From: Halorubrum kocurii JCM 14978
GTDB lineage: Archaea > Halobacteriota > Halobacteria > Halobacteriales > Haloferacaceae
Assembly (NCBI RefSeq): GCF_000337355.1
Contig: NZ_AOJH01000072.1
Span: 1-42,965 of the forward strand
Length of the DNA stretch: 42,965 nucleotides
Reading direction: 5' to 3'
The position numbers were made by a program, and so were the translations under genes. Within the stretch, counting starts at the first letter, position 1. Every line of letters begins with the position of its first letter. The notes under the pieces were generated by a model that did no database searches, was not told the DNA's origin, and saw only the letters and a program-made list of their open reading frames with translations. Shown here piece by piece: positions 1-8,424 of this stretch.

Positions 1-754
1 CCCGCCGGCTCGGCTCGTCGATCCGCTCCCGGTGGCCCGGGTGGGCCGCGTCGAAGTCGCGCTCGACGATCCGCGCGAGGCTCTCGGCGTAGGCGGCGAG
101 CGGCCCGTCGACCCTGACGTCCGCGCCGCCCACGTTGGGGGTGTATCGCGGGAGGAGCGCGTCGCCGGCGAACAGCTCCTCGGTCGCGTCCGCGCCGGCG
201 ACCGGCTCGTGACCCGGCACCTCGCGCGGGTCGAACGCGAACCCGGTGAGCCCGGCGGTGTGGCCCGGGAGGTGCATCGCCTCGAGGGCGACGCCCCCGG
301 CCTCGATCGCCTCGCCGGCGCCGAACGTCGTCACGTCGGCGGGGCGACCGCTGAGGTCGGCGCTCACCGCGTCGAAGAAGCCGGTCAGTCGCTCCCGGTC
401 GGCCGCCGGCATCCCCCACCGATCGAACGTCTCGCGCTGGAGGTCGCGGTCGGCGAACAGCGGCGTCTCGCTGCCGTCGACGAGCGGCGCGTCCGCCTCG
501 TGGACGTACACGTCGGCGCCGCCGTCGGCCTGTATCTCGCCGGCCAGCCCCGCGTGGTCGGGGTGCCAGTGGGTCAGAACGACCGCGTCGACGTCGGCGA
601 ACCCGACCCCGTGCTCGGCGAGGCCGACCTCCAACTCCTCGCGCACGGCCGGGAGCGCGACGCCGGTGTCGACGAGCGCGGTCGCCTCGCCGTCGAGCAG
701 GTACACGTCGTTCTCGCCCTCGAAGACGGTGTTGCCGAGCTGGATCCGTTTCAC
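1..754 (-). CDS. MBL-fold metallo-hydrolase (3' end cut by window)
   Basis: This is a metallo-beta-lactamase superfamily hydrolase, read on the minus strand from a GTG at 754 and running off the window at base 1, so the C-terminus is missing. After an N-terminal strand (KRIQLGNTVFEGENDVYLL) comes LVDTG, then the metal-binding motif THWHPDHAG around residues 68-76, and later a LPGHTAG motif with another zinc-ligand histidine and a GDALLPR segment with the bridging aspartate. These are the usual Zn2 ligands of glyoxalase II-like hydrolases. The start is supported by an A/T-rich box at 775-784, about 25 bases upstream, as expected for a leaderless haloarchaeal gene. The substrate cannot be told from sequence. 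Confidence 0.85.
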   Translation of the reverse strand, partial: MKRIQLGNTVFEGENDVYLLDGEATALVDTGVALPAVREELEVGLAEHGVGFADVDAVVLTHWHPDHAGLAGEIQADGGADVYVHEADAPLVDGSETPLFADRDLQRETFDRWGMPAADRERLTGFFDAVSADLSGRPADVTTFGAGEAIEAGGVALEAMHLPGHTAGLTGFAFDPREVPGHEPVAGADATEELFAGDALLPRYTPNVGGADVRVDGPLAAYAESLARIVERDFDAAHPGHRERIDEPSRR

Positions 755-774
755 ACGGAAGGGTCGTCGGGAAC

Positions 775-784
775 CCTTTTTAGG
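775..784 (-). promoter_or_regulatory. TATA box of the MBL-fold hydrolase
   Basis: On the minus strand the sequence reads CCTAAAAAGG, the only A/T-rich block in the 86-bp gap between the hydrolase and the histidine kinase gene. It is centred about 25 bases from the GTG at 754, the spacing expected for a leaderless archaeal transcript. Confidence 0.5.
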
Positions 785-840
785 ATTGCCACCGCGGAAA
801 GCGGGGAGACGATTCGGTTCGGGCGACGATCCGGGGCCGC

Positions 841-1899
841 TCAGTCGCGAACGTCGACGCCGGTGAACTCGAACCGAGCGCCGCCGTCCGCGGCGTCGGT
901 GACTCGCACGGTCCAGTCGTGCGCCGCCGCGACGGCCTGGACGATCTCGAGGCCGAACCCGGTCCCGCCCTCGCTCGTCGAGTACCCCGTCTCGAACACC
1001 GCTTCGCGGTCGCTCTCGGGGATCCCCGGGCCGTCGTCGGCGAGGTAAAAGCCGCCGTCGACCGCGCCGACCGTCACCGTGACGGCCCCGTCCGCCCGCT
1101 CGGTGGGTCCGTTGTCTCCCGACCGACCGTGTTCCACGCTGTTCCGCATGAGGTTCTCGAAGATCTGCTTGAGTCGGCTCCGGTCCGCGCGGATCGCGCG
1201 GTCGGTCTCAATCCGGAGCGAGCACGACGCGGTCTCGACGCCCTCCCAGCACGCCTCGGCGACCTCGTGCAGGGGGACCCACTCCGTCTCCTCGACGGCC
1301 TCGCCGTCCCGGGCGAGCGTCAGGAGGTCGTCGATGAGCGTCTCCATCCGCTCGTGGGAGCGCGCGACCGCCTCGAGGTGTTCGGAGTCGTGCTCCTCGC
1401 GGGCGAGGCCCAGCCGCCCCTGGGCGACGTTGAGGGGGTTCCGGAGGTCGTGCGAGACGATGCTCGCGAACTCCTCGAGCCGTTCGTTTTTGCGGCGGAG
1501 CGCCTCCTCGCGCCGCTTCCGCTCGCGGACGTCGCGGATGACGCCGACGCGGTCCAGCTCGTCGCCCTTCTCGCCGGTCAGCCGGGTGAAGCGCATCTCC
1601 ACCGGAAACCGCTCCCCGTCCGCCGTGAGGAACTCGTACTCGACCGTGCCGGCCTCGCGGTCGTCCGACGCCAGCTCGCGGCGGGCCCGCTTGGCCTCCG
1701 CCGCGGTCTCTTCCGTGACCCAGTCGTAGATGTCCGTTCCCAGCAGCTCCTCCCGACTCACCCCCTTCATCTCCGCGTAGCGCCCGTTGACGTACGCGAT
1801 GGTCCCGTCGGGACGCACGGCGTAGACGGCGTCGTCGAGCGAGTCGAGGACCGTCTCGTACCGTCGTACCTCCCTGTCCCGAGGTGAACCGTCCGTCAT
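841..1899 (-). CDS. PAS-domain sensor histidine kinase
   Basis: A 352-residue soluble sensor kinase. An N-terminal PAS domain (about 12-125; VRPDGTIAYVN then a PAC-like end VGVIRDVRERKR) leads by a short coiled segment to the HisKA domain, with the phospho-accepting His150 in SHDLRNPL. The ATPase domain follows: N box NLMRNSVEHG (249-258), G1 DDGPGIP (288-294) and G2 GTGFGLEIV (312-320). There are no membrane segments, so the PAS domain presumably senses a cytoplasmic signal. No response regulator is adjacent, so this is an orphan kinase, as is common in haloarchaea. A GAGGAG purine stretch sits just before the ATG at 1899, so this gene may have a short leader with a Shine-Dalgarno site. Confidence 0.92.
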   Translation of the reverse strand: MTDGSPRDREVRRYETVLDSLDDAVYAVRPDGTIAYVNGRYAEMKGVSREELLGTDIYDWVTEETAAEAKRARRELASDDREAGTVEYEFLTADGERFPVEMRFTRLTGEKGDELDRVGVIRDVRERKRREEALRRKNERLEEFASIVSHDLRNPLNVAQGRLGLAREEHDSEHLEAVARSHERMETLIDDLLTLARDGEAVEETEWVPLHEVAEACWEGVETASCSLRIETDRAIRADRSRLKQIFENLMRNSVEHGRSGDNGPTERADGAVTVTVGAVDGGFYLADDGPGIPESDREAVFETGYSTSEGGTGFGLEIVQAVAAAHDWTVRVTDAADGGARFEFTGVDVRD

Positions 1900-1901
1900 G
1901 A

Positions 1902-1907
1902 CTCCTC
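1902..1907 (-). promoter_or_regulatory. Shine-Dalgarno-like site of the histidine kinase
   Basis: GAGGAG on the minus strand, three bases before the ATG at 1899. A TATA-like CATTTATTAC lies at about 1933-1942, which would give a leader of roughly ten bases carrying this site. Most genes here look leaderless, so the purine run supports this start. Confidence 0.35.
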
Positions 1908-2055
1908 TTGCACGTTCGCTTCAGCCGTTCAGTAATAAATGGGCCGTCGTGGCGGCCGGCCGCGTGTCCCGCTTTCGACGGGCCGTCCCGTCGGACGGAG
2001 GATGACGTCCGCGGGGATCCGGTGTGTTTTCGTCGCCGCACGCCATCGTTGACGT

Positions 2056-2433
2056 ATGGAGTATCAACCGGGCGTGTGCAACATCGGACCGGCTCAACAG
2101 CGGCGGCGGCTCCTCCTCGGGGTCGGATCGCTGTCGGTCGCGGCGGTCACCGTCGCCCTGATCCTCGCGATGGGGTGGCCGCGGTGGACCCTCATCCTGT
2201 CGCTGTTCCCGCTGTACGGCGCCGCGATGGGCTACTTCCAGTACCGCGAGCGGTTCTGCGTCGGGTTCGCCGGGATCGGCATCTTCGACGTCGGCGAGGG
2301 GACCGCGCAGGTGCAAGACCAGGAGGCGCTCGCGGCGGACCGCCGGCGCGCCGTGCGGATGAACACGAAGTCGCTGGCCGTCGGCGCGGTCGGATCGCTG
2401 GTCGTCTACGGCGTTTCGCTCGTCCTGTTTTAG
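2056..2433 (+). CDS. small membrane protein, unknown function
   Basis: A 125-residue protein. It has a short N-terminal stretch with one cysteine (VCNIGPAQQRRR), two closely spaced membrane helices (about 18-40 and 44-60), a cytoplasm-like hydrophilic loop (about 62-103, acidic then basic: DQEALAADRRRAVRMN), and a third helix at the C-terminus (about 105-125). Basic residues before helix 1 suggest the N-terminus is inside. I recognise no family function. It is transcribed away from the histidine kinase and separated from purL by a repeat-bearing gap. Confidence 0.75.
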   Translation: MEYQPGVCNIGPAQQRRRLLLGVGSLSVAAVTVALILAMGWPRWTLILSLFPLYGAAMGYFQYRERFCVGFAGIGIFDVGEGTAQVQDQEALAADRRRAVRMNTKSLAVGAVGSLVVYGVSLVLF

Positions 2434-2480
2434 CCGTCCGTCCGAGCGCGGATGGGCGACGGCGACGCCGCCGGCGACGC

Positions 2481-2520
2481 CACCGCACGCCACCGCACGC
2501 CACCGCACGCCACCGCACGG
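2481..2520. repeat. 10-bp tandem repeat, four units
   Basis: CACCGCACGC is repeated four times head to tail (the last unit ends in G), followed at 2521 by a degenerate CACCGCGAGA. It lies in the noncoding gap between the small membrane protein and purL. It looks like a slippage-prone microsatellite. Confidence 0.85.
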
Positions 2521-2614
2521 CACCGCGAGACGCGTCGGCGTCGATGTCGCACGAGACCACCACGAACGTGCACATAGAAAAGCATTAGAACCGGCTCGAT
2601 AACCACGTAAGTGA

Positions 2615-4861
2615 ATGAGTCTGTCCGAGCCGGACCACGAGCTCGTCGTCGCGGAGCTCGGCCGGGAGCCGACGGCGGCCGAGGCCGCGCTGTTCGAGAA
2701 CCTCTGGAGCGAGCACTGCGCGTACCGCTCCTCGCGCCCCCTGCTGTCGGCCTTCGAGAGCGAGGGCGACCAGGTCGTCGTCGGCCCCGGCGACGACGCG
2801 GCGGTCCTCGCGCTGCCCGAGCCGGACGCCGCAGACGTTCCGGCCGCCGACCGCGACGCCGACGACTACAGCGATCAGTACGTCACCTTCGGCGTCGAGA
2901 GCCACAACCACCCCTCCTTCGTCGACCCGTTCGACGGCGCGGCCACCGGCGTCGGCGGCATCGTCCGCGACACCATGTCGATGGGCGCGTACCCCATCGC
3001 GCTGCTCGACTCGCTGTACTTCGGCGGCTTCGACCGCGAGCGCTCGCGGTACCTCTTCGAGGGCGTCGTCGAGGGCATCTCCCACTACGGCAACTGCATC
3101 GGGGTCCCCACCGTCGGCGGCAGCGTCGCCTTCCACGGCGGCTACGAGGGGAACCCGCTCGTCAACGTCGCCTGCGTCGGCCTCACGAACGAGGACCGGC
3201 TCGTGACCGCGACCGCCCAGGAGCCCGGGAACAAGCTCGTGCTCGTCGGGAACGGCACCGGCCGGGACGGGCTCGGCGGCGCCTCCTTCGCGAGCGAGGA
3301 CCTCGCCGAGGACGCCGAGACCGAGGACCGCCCCGCGGTACAGGTGGGCGACCCCTACGCCGAGAAGCGGCTGATCGAGTGCAACGAGGCGCTCGTCGAC
3401 GAGGACCTCGTCCGCTCCGCCCGCGACCTCGGCGCGGCCGGCCTCGGCGGTGCCTCCTCCGAGCTGGTCGCGAAGGGCGGGCTCGGCGCCCGGCTCGACC
3501 TCGACAGCGTCCACCAGCGCGAGCCGAACATGAACGCGATGGAGATCCTGCTCGCCGAGAGCCAGGAGCGGATGTGCTACGAGGTCGCCCCCGAGGACGT
3601 CGACCGCGTCGCGGCGCTCGCCGAGCGGTTCGACCTCGGCTGCTCCGTCATCGGCGAGGTGACCGACGGGAACTACGTCTGCGAGTTCGCGGGCGGCGAC
3701 GAGGAGTCCGAGGTCGTCGTCGACGTCGACGCCGAGTACCTCGCCGACGGCGCCCCGATGAACGACCTCCCGAGCGAGACCCCCGCCCGGCCTGACCGGG
3801 CCCTCCCGGATCCCGAGCCGTCCCTCGAGGAGGCGGTCGAGTCGGTCGTCGCCGCCCCCTCGACCGCGAGCAAGCGCTGGGTGTACCGCCAGTACGACCA
3901 CGAGGTCGGTGTCCGGACGGCGATGAAACCCGGCGACGACGCCGCGGTCATGGCGATCCGAGAGACGGCGGGAGACGGTGACGCGGACGGCGGCGATCCC
4001 GAGGGCGTCGGCCTCGCGCTCTCCTCCGGCGCGAACCCGAACTGGACCGAGGCCGCGCCCTACGAGGGCGCCCGCGCCGTCGCCCTCGAGAACGCGACCA
4101 ACCTCGCCGCGAAGGGCGCGGTCCCGCTGGCCGCGGTCGACTGCCTCAACGGCGGCAACCCGGAGAAGCCCGCCGTGTACGGCGGCTTCAAGGGAATCGT
4201 CGACGGGCTCGCCGACGCCTGCGCCGACCTCGACACGCCGGTGGTCGGCGGCAACGTCTCGCTGTACAACGACAGCGTCGAGGGCCCGATCCCGCCGACG
4301 CCGACGCTCGCGCTGATCGGCACCCGGAAGGGGTACGACGCGCCGCCCGCCGCCCTCGACGCCGACCGCGCGAGCGACTCCGAACTCCTCCTCGTCGGCG
4401 CCGGCGACGCCGACGGCGGCGCGCTCGGCGGCTCCGAGTACCTCGCGCAGGCCGGCGGAAGCGACCGGTTCCCGACGCTCCCGGACGCGGAGACCGACGG
4501 GCTCGCTGACCTCGTCGCGTCGCTCGCGGCGGTCGCCCGCCTCGAGTCGACGCTCGCGACGCACGACGTGAGCGACGGCGGGCTCGCGGTCGCGCTCGCG
4601 GAGCTCGTGACCGACGACGCCGGCGCCGACGTGACCCTCCCCGACCGTGTCGCCGCCTTCGAGGAGACGCCCGGGCGCCTCGTCGTCCAGACGACCGACC
4701 CCGAGGCGGTCGCCGAGCGCGCCGGCGACGCGCCCGTGCTCCGGCTCGGCGACGTGACGACCGACGGGACGCTCTCCCTCTCGGTCGGCGACGACGGTGT
4801 CGCGCTCGACGCCGACGCGCTCCGGGAGCTCCGCGGCGTCATCGAGCGCGAACTCGCCTAA
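2615..4861 (+). CDS. purL: phosphoribosylformylglycinamidine synthase subunit PurL
   Basis: The synthetase subunit of FGAM synthase, step four of purine synthesis: it converts FGAR, ATP and ammonia from the PurQ glutaminase to FGAM. At 748 residues it is the small archaeal/Bacillus-type PurL, which works with separate PurS and PurQ (neither is in this window). Motifs: [15 protein letters not shown] with catalytic-region His34, GPGDDAAV at 57-64, the ESHNHPS segment at 95-101 followed by [14 protein letters not shown], and [14 protein letters not shown] second AIR-synthase-like half starts near residue 430 with PGDDAAVM. A low-complexity insertion ([12 protein letters not shown]) sits between the halves. 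The ATG at 2615 gives the expected N-terminus. Confidence 0.97.
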   Translation: MSLSEPDHELVVAELGREPTAAEAALFENLWSEHCAYRSSRPLLSAFESEGDQVVVGPGDDAAVLALPEPDAADVPAADRDADDYSDQYVTFGVESHNHPSFVDPFDGAATGVGGIVRDTMSMGAYPIALLDSLYFGGFDRERSRYLFEGVVEGISHYGNCIGVPTVGGSVAFHGGYEGNPLVNVACVGLTNEDRLVTATAQEPGNKLVLVGNGTGRDGLGGASFASEDLAEDAETEDRPAVQVGDPYAEKRLIECNEALVDEDLVRSARDLGAAGLGGASSELVAKGGLGARLDLDSVHQREPNMNAMEILLAESQERMCYEVAPEDVDRVAALAERFDLGCSVIGEVTDGNYVCEFAGGDEESEVVVDVDAEYLADGAPMNDLPSETPARPDRALPDPEPSLEEAVESVVAAPSTASKRWVYRQYDHEVGVRTAMKPGDDAAVMAIRETAGDGDADGGDPEGVGLALSSGANPNWTEAAPYEGARAVALENATNLAAKGAVPLAAVDCLNGGNPEKPAVYGGFKGIVDGLADACADLDTPVVGGNVSLYNDSVEGPIPPTPTLALIGTRKGYDAPPAALDADRASDSELLLVGAGDADGGALGGSEYLAQAGGSDRFPTLPDAETDGLADLVASLAAVARLESTLATHDVSDGGLAVALAELVTDDAGADVTLPDRVAAFEETPGRLVVQTTDPEAVAERAGDAPVLRLGDVTTDGTLSLSVGDDGVALDADALRELRGVIERELA

Positions 4862-4932
4862 ATCGGGCTGCCAGCGACCGGCCGGGCCGCCCCTCGATCA
4901 CCGTTACCGCGACGAGAGAGCGAGCGATACGC

Positions 4933-4950
4933 TTTTAGGTTTTCCTAAAA
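4933..4950. promoter_or_regulatory. palindromic DtxR/SirR-type iron operator
   Basis: The sequence TTTTAGGTTTTCCTAAAA is a perfect inverted repeat: 7-bp arms (4933-4939 and 4944-4950) around TTTT. Its core TTAGGnnnnCCTAA resembles the half-site pair bound by DtxR/IdeR/SirR metal-dependent repressors, including the haloarchaeal Idr proteins. It lies 50-67 bases before the start of the ABC ATPase at 5001 and overlaps the only A/T-rich promoter-like block in the gap, so a bound repressor would block TBP/TFB. The regulator assignment is an inference from motif shape. Confidence 0.65.
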
Positions 4951-5000
4951 TACGTAGTCCCAGTTACGGGACGCCGGCCGGTCCGGCGCCCGACACACCG

Positions 5001-6173
5001 ATGGCTCACACGCAACCAGTCAAACGAACGCAGTCGGCCCGGGACGCGAGCGAGTCGCTCGCGGAAGCGAACGAATCGCGCGCCGACGCGAGCACGTCGA
5101 CCGCCGACACGTCGGCGGCCCCGGTGTTATCGCTGTCGGACGTGACGAAGGAGTTCGGCCCGGAGACCGCCCTCGACGGCGTCTCCCTCGACGTCGAGCC
5201 GGGCGAGCTGCTCACCTTCCTCGGCCCGTCCGGCTGCGGGAAGACGACGACGCTCCGGACCATCGCCGGGCTGGAGGAGCCCACCGAGGGCCGGATCACG
5301 CTCGGGGGCGAGACCGTCTCCGGCGACGGCGCGTTCGTCCCCCCGGAGCGGCGCGACGTCGGGATCGTCTTCCAGAACTTCGCGCTGTTCCCCCACCTCA
5401 CCGTCCGCGAGAACATCGCCTTCGGGCTCTCCGACGCCGACGAGGCGGCGACCGCGGCCCGCGTCGACGAGCTGCTTGACCTCGTCGACCTCCCCGAACA
5501 CGGCGAGAAGACGCCGGACCAGCTCTCCGGCGGGCAGAAGCAGCGCGTCGCGCTCGCGCGGTCGCTCGCGCCGGAGCCCGACGTGCTCCTCCTCGACGAG
5601 CCGTTCTCGAACCTCGACGTGCGGCTCCGCGTCGAGATGCGCGAAGAGGTCCGCCAGATCCTGAAGGAGGCCGGCGTCACCGCCGTCTCCGTCACCCACG
5701 ACCAGGAGGAGGCGCTCTCTATCTCCGACCGCGTCGCCGTGATGAACGACGGGCAGATCGAGCAGGTCGGGCGCCCCGAATCGGTGTTCGAGCGCCCCGA
5801 GTCGAAGTTCGTCGCCTCCTTCCTCGGGCGGGCGTCGTTCCTCGAAGGGAAGCTCCGCGACGGGAAGGTCGAGACCGGGATCGGCCGGTTCGACGCCGTC
5901 ACGCTGGAGGGGTACGACACCGTCTACGACGGCGCGCCCGTCGACGTCCTCGTGCGCCCGGACGACCTCCGGGCGACGCCCGCGAGCCCCGAGCTGGCCG
6001 ACGGCGTCATCGTCTCGCGGCAGTACGTCGGCCCGTCGTTCGTCTACCGGGTGGAGCTGGAGTCCGGCGACACGGTCCACTGCCTGCACAACCACGTGGA
6101 GGAGTTCGGGCTCGACGAGTCGGTCACCTTAGAGCTCACCGCCGACCACCCGCTGGCCTGGTACCCGCGGTAG
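5001..6173 (+). CDS. ABC transporter ATP-binding protein, Fe(III)/POT type
   Basis: A 390-residue ATPase of the iron(III)/spermidine/putrescine (FbpC/PotA-like) importer group. An acidic, Ser/Ala/Thr-rich N-terminal tail (1-40) precedes the nucleotide-binding domain: Walker A GPSGCGKT (75-82), Q-loop VFQNFALFPH, signature LSGGQKQR (175-182), Walker B VLLLDEPF (195-202) and H-loop VTHDQEEA. A C-terminal TOBE-like regulatory domain (about 275-390) contains VDVLVRPDDLRATP. The frame stays open upstream to 4797, but the ATG at 5001 is chosen because the operator/promoter lies at 4933-4950. No permease or binding protein is adjacent, so its partners are elsewhere. The operator suggests iron. Confidence 0.88.
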   Translation: MAHTQPVKRTQSARDASESLAEANESRADASTSTADTSAAPVLSLSDVTKEFGPETALDGVSLDVEPGELLTFLGPSGCGKTTTLRTIAGLEEPTEGRITLGGETVSGDGAFVPPERRDVGIVFQNFALFPHLTVRENIAFGLSDADEAATAARVDELLDLVDLPEHGEKTPDQLSGGQKQRVALARSLAPEPDVLLLDEPFSNLDVRLRVEMREEVRQILKEAGVTAVSVTHDQEEALSISDRVAVMNDGQIEQVGRPESVFERPESKFVASFLGRASFLEGKLRDGKVETGIGRFDAVTLEGYDTVYDGAPVDVLVRPDDLRATPASPELADGVIVSRQYVGPSFVYRVELESGDTVHCLHNHVEEFGLDESVTLELTADHPLAWYPR

Positions 6174-6194
6174 GCGCGTCGCTGTCGGCCCTTC

Positions 6195-6212
6195 TCTGTC
6201 GTTTTTAAAAGG
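6195..6212. terminator. possible T-tract terminator between convergent genes
   Basis: The 55-bp gap between the convergent ABC ATPase and small membrane protein genes contains GTTTTTAAAAGG, giving a short T run on each strand. Archaeal RNA polymerase terminates at T tracts without needing a hairpin, so it could end both transcripts. The support is weak. Confidence 0.3.
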
Positions 6213-6228
6213 CGAGCGCCGGCGCCGC

Positions 6229-6378
6229 TCAGAACGTGAACAGGAACGGGATGACGTACGCGACGAGCAGGCCGACGAGGGTGACGGCCGCGCCGATGCC
6301 GACCTCGCGGCTGCCGAATCCCTGCATGGGGGCGGTCACGCGCTCGTCCGGGTCGGGCTCGTGTGAGTGGTCGTCCAT
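6229..6378 (-). CDS. tiny membrane protein, DUF7550-like
   Basis: A 49-residue protein. A hydrophilic, His/Asp-rich head (MDDHSHEPDPDERVTAPMQ) is followed by one membrane helix (about 26-48, ending IPFLFTF at the stop). The start at 6378 is supported by a TATA box (GCTTATATGT on the minus strand, about 6401-6410) with leaderless spacing. Head and helix resemble a small haloarchaeal family I recall as DUF7550; the name is from memory. Function unknown. The short tail-anchored form fits an accessory membrane peptide. Confidence 0.7.
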   Translation of the reverse strand: MDDHSHEPDPDERVTAPMQGFGSREVGIGAAVTLVGLLVAYVIPFLFTF

Positions 6379-6400
6379 GTCCGACGGTCAGTGCGGGGGA

Positions 6401-6410
6401 CATATAAGCG
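6401..6410 (-). promoter_or_regulatory. TATA box of the 49-residue membrane protein gene
   Basis: GCTTATATGT on the minus strand, centred about 27 bases before the ATG at 6378. It is the only A/T-rich block in the local GC-rich DNA. Confidence 0.55.
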
Positions 6411-6516
6411 CATCTGAACAGCGCGCGGCCGAGCGCAAGCCGCGGTGCGGACCCGGAAGCGCTTTCGCGCGACCGACTCGAAACGCGGGTCGAACGACTC
6501 GACGTCGAGGAGCGCT

Positions 6517-6789
6517 ATGAGTGACTCACGAACGCCTGAAGAGGGGTCGGCCGAAGCCGACGACGGCCCCGAGCGACCGCCCCGCTACGAGCAAGTGATC
6601 CGGTGAGCCGAGTACATAAAAGAACAGCCGACCGAGGTGTGGGGACCACAGCAGAACGCGGTCGTGAACGGCCAGATCGAGAGCGCGCGGGCGGTCGACG
6701 TGAGCGCCGAGGACAGAGAGCGAATTCGGGAGTTCGCGGACGAGATCTTGCGGGCGGAAGGTGAGGACAACGAGAACGAAAAAACGGAG
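6517..6789 (+). pseudogene. small acidic protein gene broken by an in-frame TGA
   Basis: From the ATG at 6517 the frame encodes MSDSRTPEEGSAEADDG then PERPPRYEQVIR and stops at a TGA (6604-6606). The same frame then continues with convincing haloarchaeal coding sequence: AEYIKEQPTEVWGPQQNAVV, then an acidic tail (DVSAEDRERIREFADEILRA). One change of TGG to TGA would explain the stop (R-W-A-E-Y). The true end is unclear because the frame stays open, antisense to the next gene, to 7128; I stop at the last plausible codon before base composition changes. Translation could restart at the GTG at 6637, leaving a shortened protein. A sequencing error is the main alternative. Family unknown. Confidence 0.6.
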
Positions 6790-6875
6790 TGTAGATCGGT
6801 CCACGCCTCGTTCCATAGTACCATCAGGGAACCTCGACAGTCTCTTACACTACAACGCCGGTCGGAGGAGAGCGC

Positions 6876-7703
6876 TCAATCACTTCCAACAAAATCATCG
6901 CCAAATGCCTCTTCTGCGCTCGAAGCTGCGATCTCCGACGCAACTCCATCTTCACCTGCTTGGTCGCGCGTGAACACGCCAACCCCGTCGACTCCGATCC
7001 CGACGATTTCGACCCCGTTCTTTCCCCATCCGAAATCTTTCGGACGCAGTTCCTCGCCAGTGGGCCTCTCATCCGATTCAGTCGACTCAATAGATCCCTT
7101 CCCACTCTTGCCGGGTCCACGAATATAGGCTCTCGCATCGATGCCGTCCCCGCTTTCTGTCTCTATCTTCACCTTCCCATTATTCAGAAAGATCACCTGA
7201 GTTCCCACATCGTCTTCCTCTGCGGCCGTACACCTGAACTCGAACGTGCGTGTTTTGTTGACAGTAGCACCACCGGCGTCCCCTACGAATATGAGTGTAA
7301 CCGAGGTCGACTTCGTCTTCTCCGTTTCACATGTGACGGCGACGAATGCCTTCTCACCTGGTATGAGATCGATTCGCTTCTCGTCACCGGTTTCGAGTGA
7401 GTCACCGATCGCTATTCGCTCAATTACCTCCCCTCTGTCTTCGAGCGTTATCGTCAGGGAGAGTCTGTTAGCAAACTTGTTCGTGATTCGTACGAGTTCC
7501 GTTTCCGTGCCACCCTCCACGATCTCGTCGTCTTCCCCTTCGTTTGCTGTGAGATCTTTCAGTCCCAGATACGCGTGCTCGTCCTCGACGACGTTCACCT
7601 CCACGCCGCGATCGGCCTCGACGCTGCTGAACGCACCGGTGCCGACGCTCATCGCACCGGAGCTCGCGCCGCCGAGCAGCAGGATCGCGTGTCGTCGTTT
7701 CAT
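6876..7703 (-). CDS. secreted SipW/TasA-like surface protein (DUF1102-like) 1
   Basis: A 275-residue exported protein. The N-terminus MKRRHAILLLGGASSGAMSV has a basic start and a hydrophobic core, followed by GTGAFSSVEADRGVEVNV and the strand HAYLGL. This pattern recurs in three genes nearby and matches the SipW-dependent signal type of TasA/camelysin-like proteins and archaeal DUF1102. The mature part is beta-rich, with conserved-looking RITNKFANRLSL (about 74-85) and LIPGEKAFVAVTC. A Gly-rich, acidic C-terminal third is absent from the paralogues. Two cysteines occur in the mature region. A GTG at 7730 is an alternative start that fits the TATA box at about 7752-7762. Codon use is A/T-richer than in flanking genes. 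Confidence 0.72.
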   Translation of the reverse strand: MKRRHAILLLGGASSGAMSVGTGAFSSVEADRGVEVNVVEDEHAYLGLKDLTANEGEDDEIVEGGTETELVRITNKFANRLSLTITLEDRGEVIERIAIGDSLETGDEKRIDLIPGEKAFVAVTCETEKTKSTSVTLIFVGDAGGATVNKTRTFEFRCTAAEEDDVGTQVIFLNNGKVKIETESGDGIDARAYIRGPGKSGKGSIESTESDERPTGEELRPKDFGWGKNGVEIVGIGVDGVGVFTRDQAGEDGVASEIAASSAEEAFGDDFVGSD

Positions 7704-7751
7704 GTCCACTGGGGTTCGCTCGTCGCTCACTCGCCACAACGCGTTCCGACC

Positions 7752-7762
7752 CTAAGGTTATG
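7752..7762 (-). promoter_or_regulatory. TATA box of secreted protein 1
   Basis: GCATAACCTTA on the minus strand, between the wHTH gene and secreted protein 1. Its centre is about 27 bases from a GTG at 7730 and 54 from the ATG at 7703. Either the protein starts at the GTG or the mRNA has a leader of roughly 28 bases. Confidence 0.4.
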
Positions 7763-7804
7763 CGGCGCCGGAAACTCGGTACGCGGCGCTTGAAACCCGT
7801 TGCC

Positions 7805-8386
7805 TTACGTCAGTTCCGGTGGCTCTTCCGGTTCGCCGACCTTCATCTCCGCGGTGTAGTACTTGTGCGTGATCGCGGAGAACGAGAACGCCACGACGAT
7901 CGCGACCATCCACGCCATGTCGGGCAGCAGGACGAACGGCCACGCGTCCAGCGCCACCGCGCCGGTGAGCGCGACGGCGACGCCCGAGAGCCCGAGATAG
8001 TACGTGCTCCACGGGATCTCCCTCCCCTCGACGACGTCCATGTACACGTCGATGTCGGTCAGGGCCGGCGTCGGCTCGACCATGCCGCGGTCCTTGTTGA
8101 AGTCGATGACGCCCGCCTTGTCCATCTTCGGCAGGTGCGACTGCTGGAGCGCGGTGTACACGCGCTTGCGCTCGTTGCCCGTGATCTCCGCCGTGTCGAT
8201 CCCGTTCTCCCACGCCGCGATCTGTTCGGCCATGTCGCCGATCGCGACCGCGTCGTCCTCCTCCCGCTTCAGCAGGTGGACCGCGAACCGCCGCCGCTGG
8301 TTCGCTAACACGTCGAAGAGCTCGTCCTCGGAGATGTCTGTCGCCGGTTCTGCACCTCCCCCGTCTACCTGTTGCACCGACGCCAT
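7805..8386 (-). CDS. winged-helix membrane regulator (DUF7344-like)
   Basis: A 193-residue protein from MASVQQVDGGG. The N-terminal half is a haloarchaeal winged-helix domain: ISEDELFDVLANQRRRFAVH, an IGDMAEQIAAWENG helix, and recognition helix and wing in NERKRVYTALQQSHLPKMDK with AGVIDFNKDRG. Two membrane helices follow (about 125-145 and 150-172), so it would be a membrane-tethered DNA-binding protein. The downstream ATG (8386) is preferred to the one at 8401 because the TATA box at 8415-8424 predicts transcription starting near 8392. It lies beside and in the same direction as secreted protein 1 and divergent from three more, so it is the obvious local regulator candidate. That role is inferred from position only. 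Confidence 0.78.
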   Translation of the reverse strand: MASVQQVDGGGAEPATDISEDELFDVLANQRRRFAVHLLKREEDDAVAIGDMAEQIAAWENGIDTAEITGNERKRVYTALQQSHLPKMDKAGVIDFNKDRGMVEPTPALTDIDVYMDVVEGREIPWSTYYLGLSGVAVALTGAVALDAWPFVLLPDMAWMVAIVVAFSFSAITHKYYTAEMKVGEPEEPPELT

Positions 8387-8414
8387 TTCTGTCAGACACA
8401 TATGAGCACGCCAA

Positions 8415-8424
8415 CATAAATCCC
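8415..8424 (-). promoter_or_regulatory. TATA box of the wHTH regulator
   Basis: GGGATTTATG on the minus strand, about 30 bases before the ATG at 8386 and only about 18 before the alternative ATG at 8401, which favours the downstream start. Confidence 0.45.

Noticed and set aside
6604-6606. TGA as a recoded selenocysteine or tryptophan codon
   Set aside because: Haloarchaea are not known to use selenocysteine, the gene is not a redox family, and no other gene in the window needs TGA read through.
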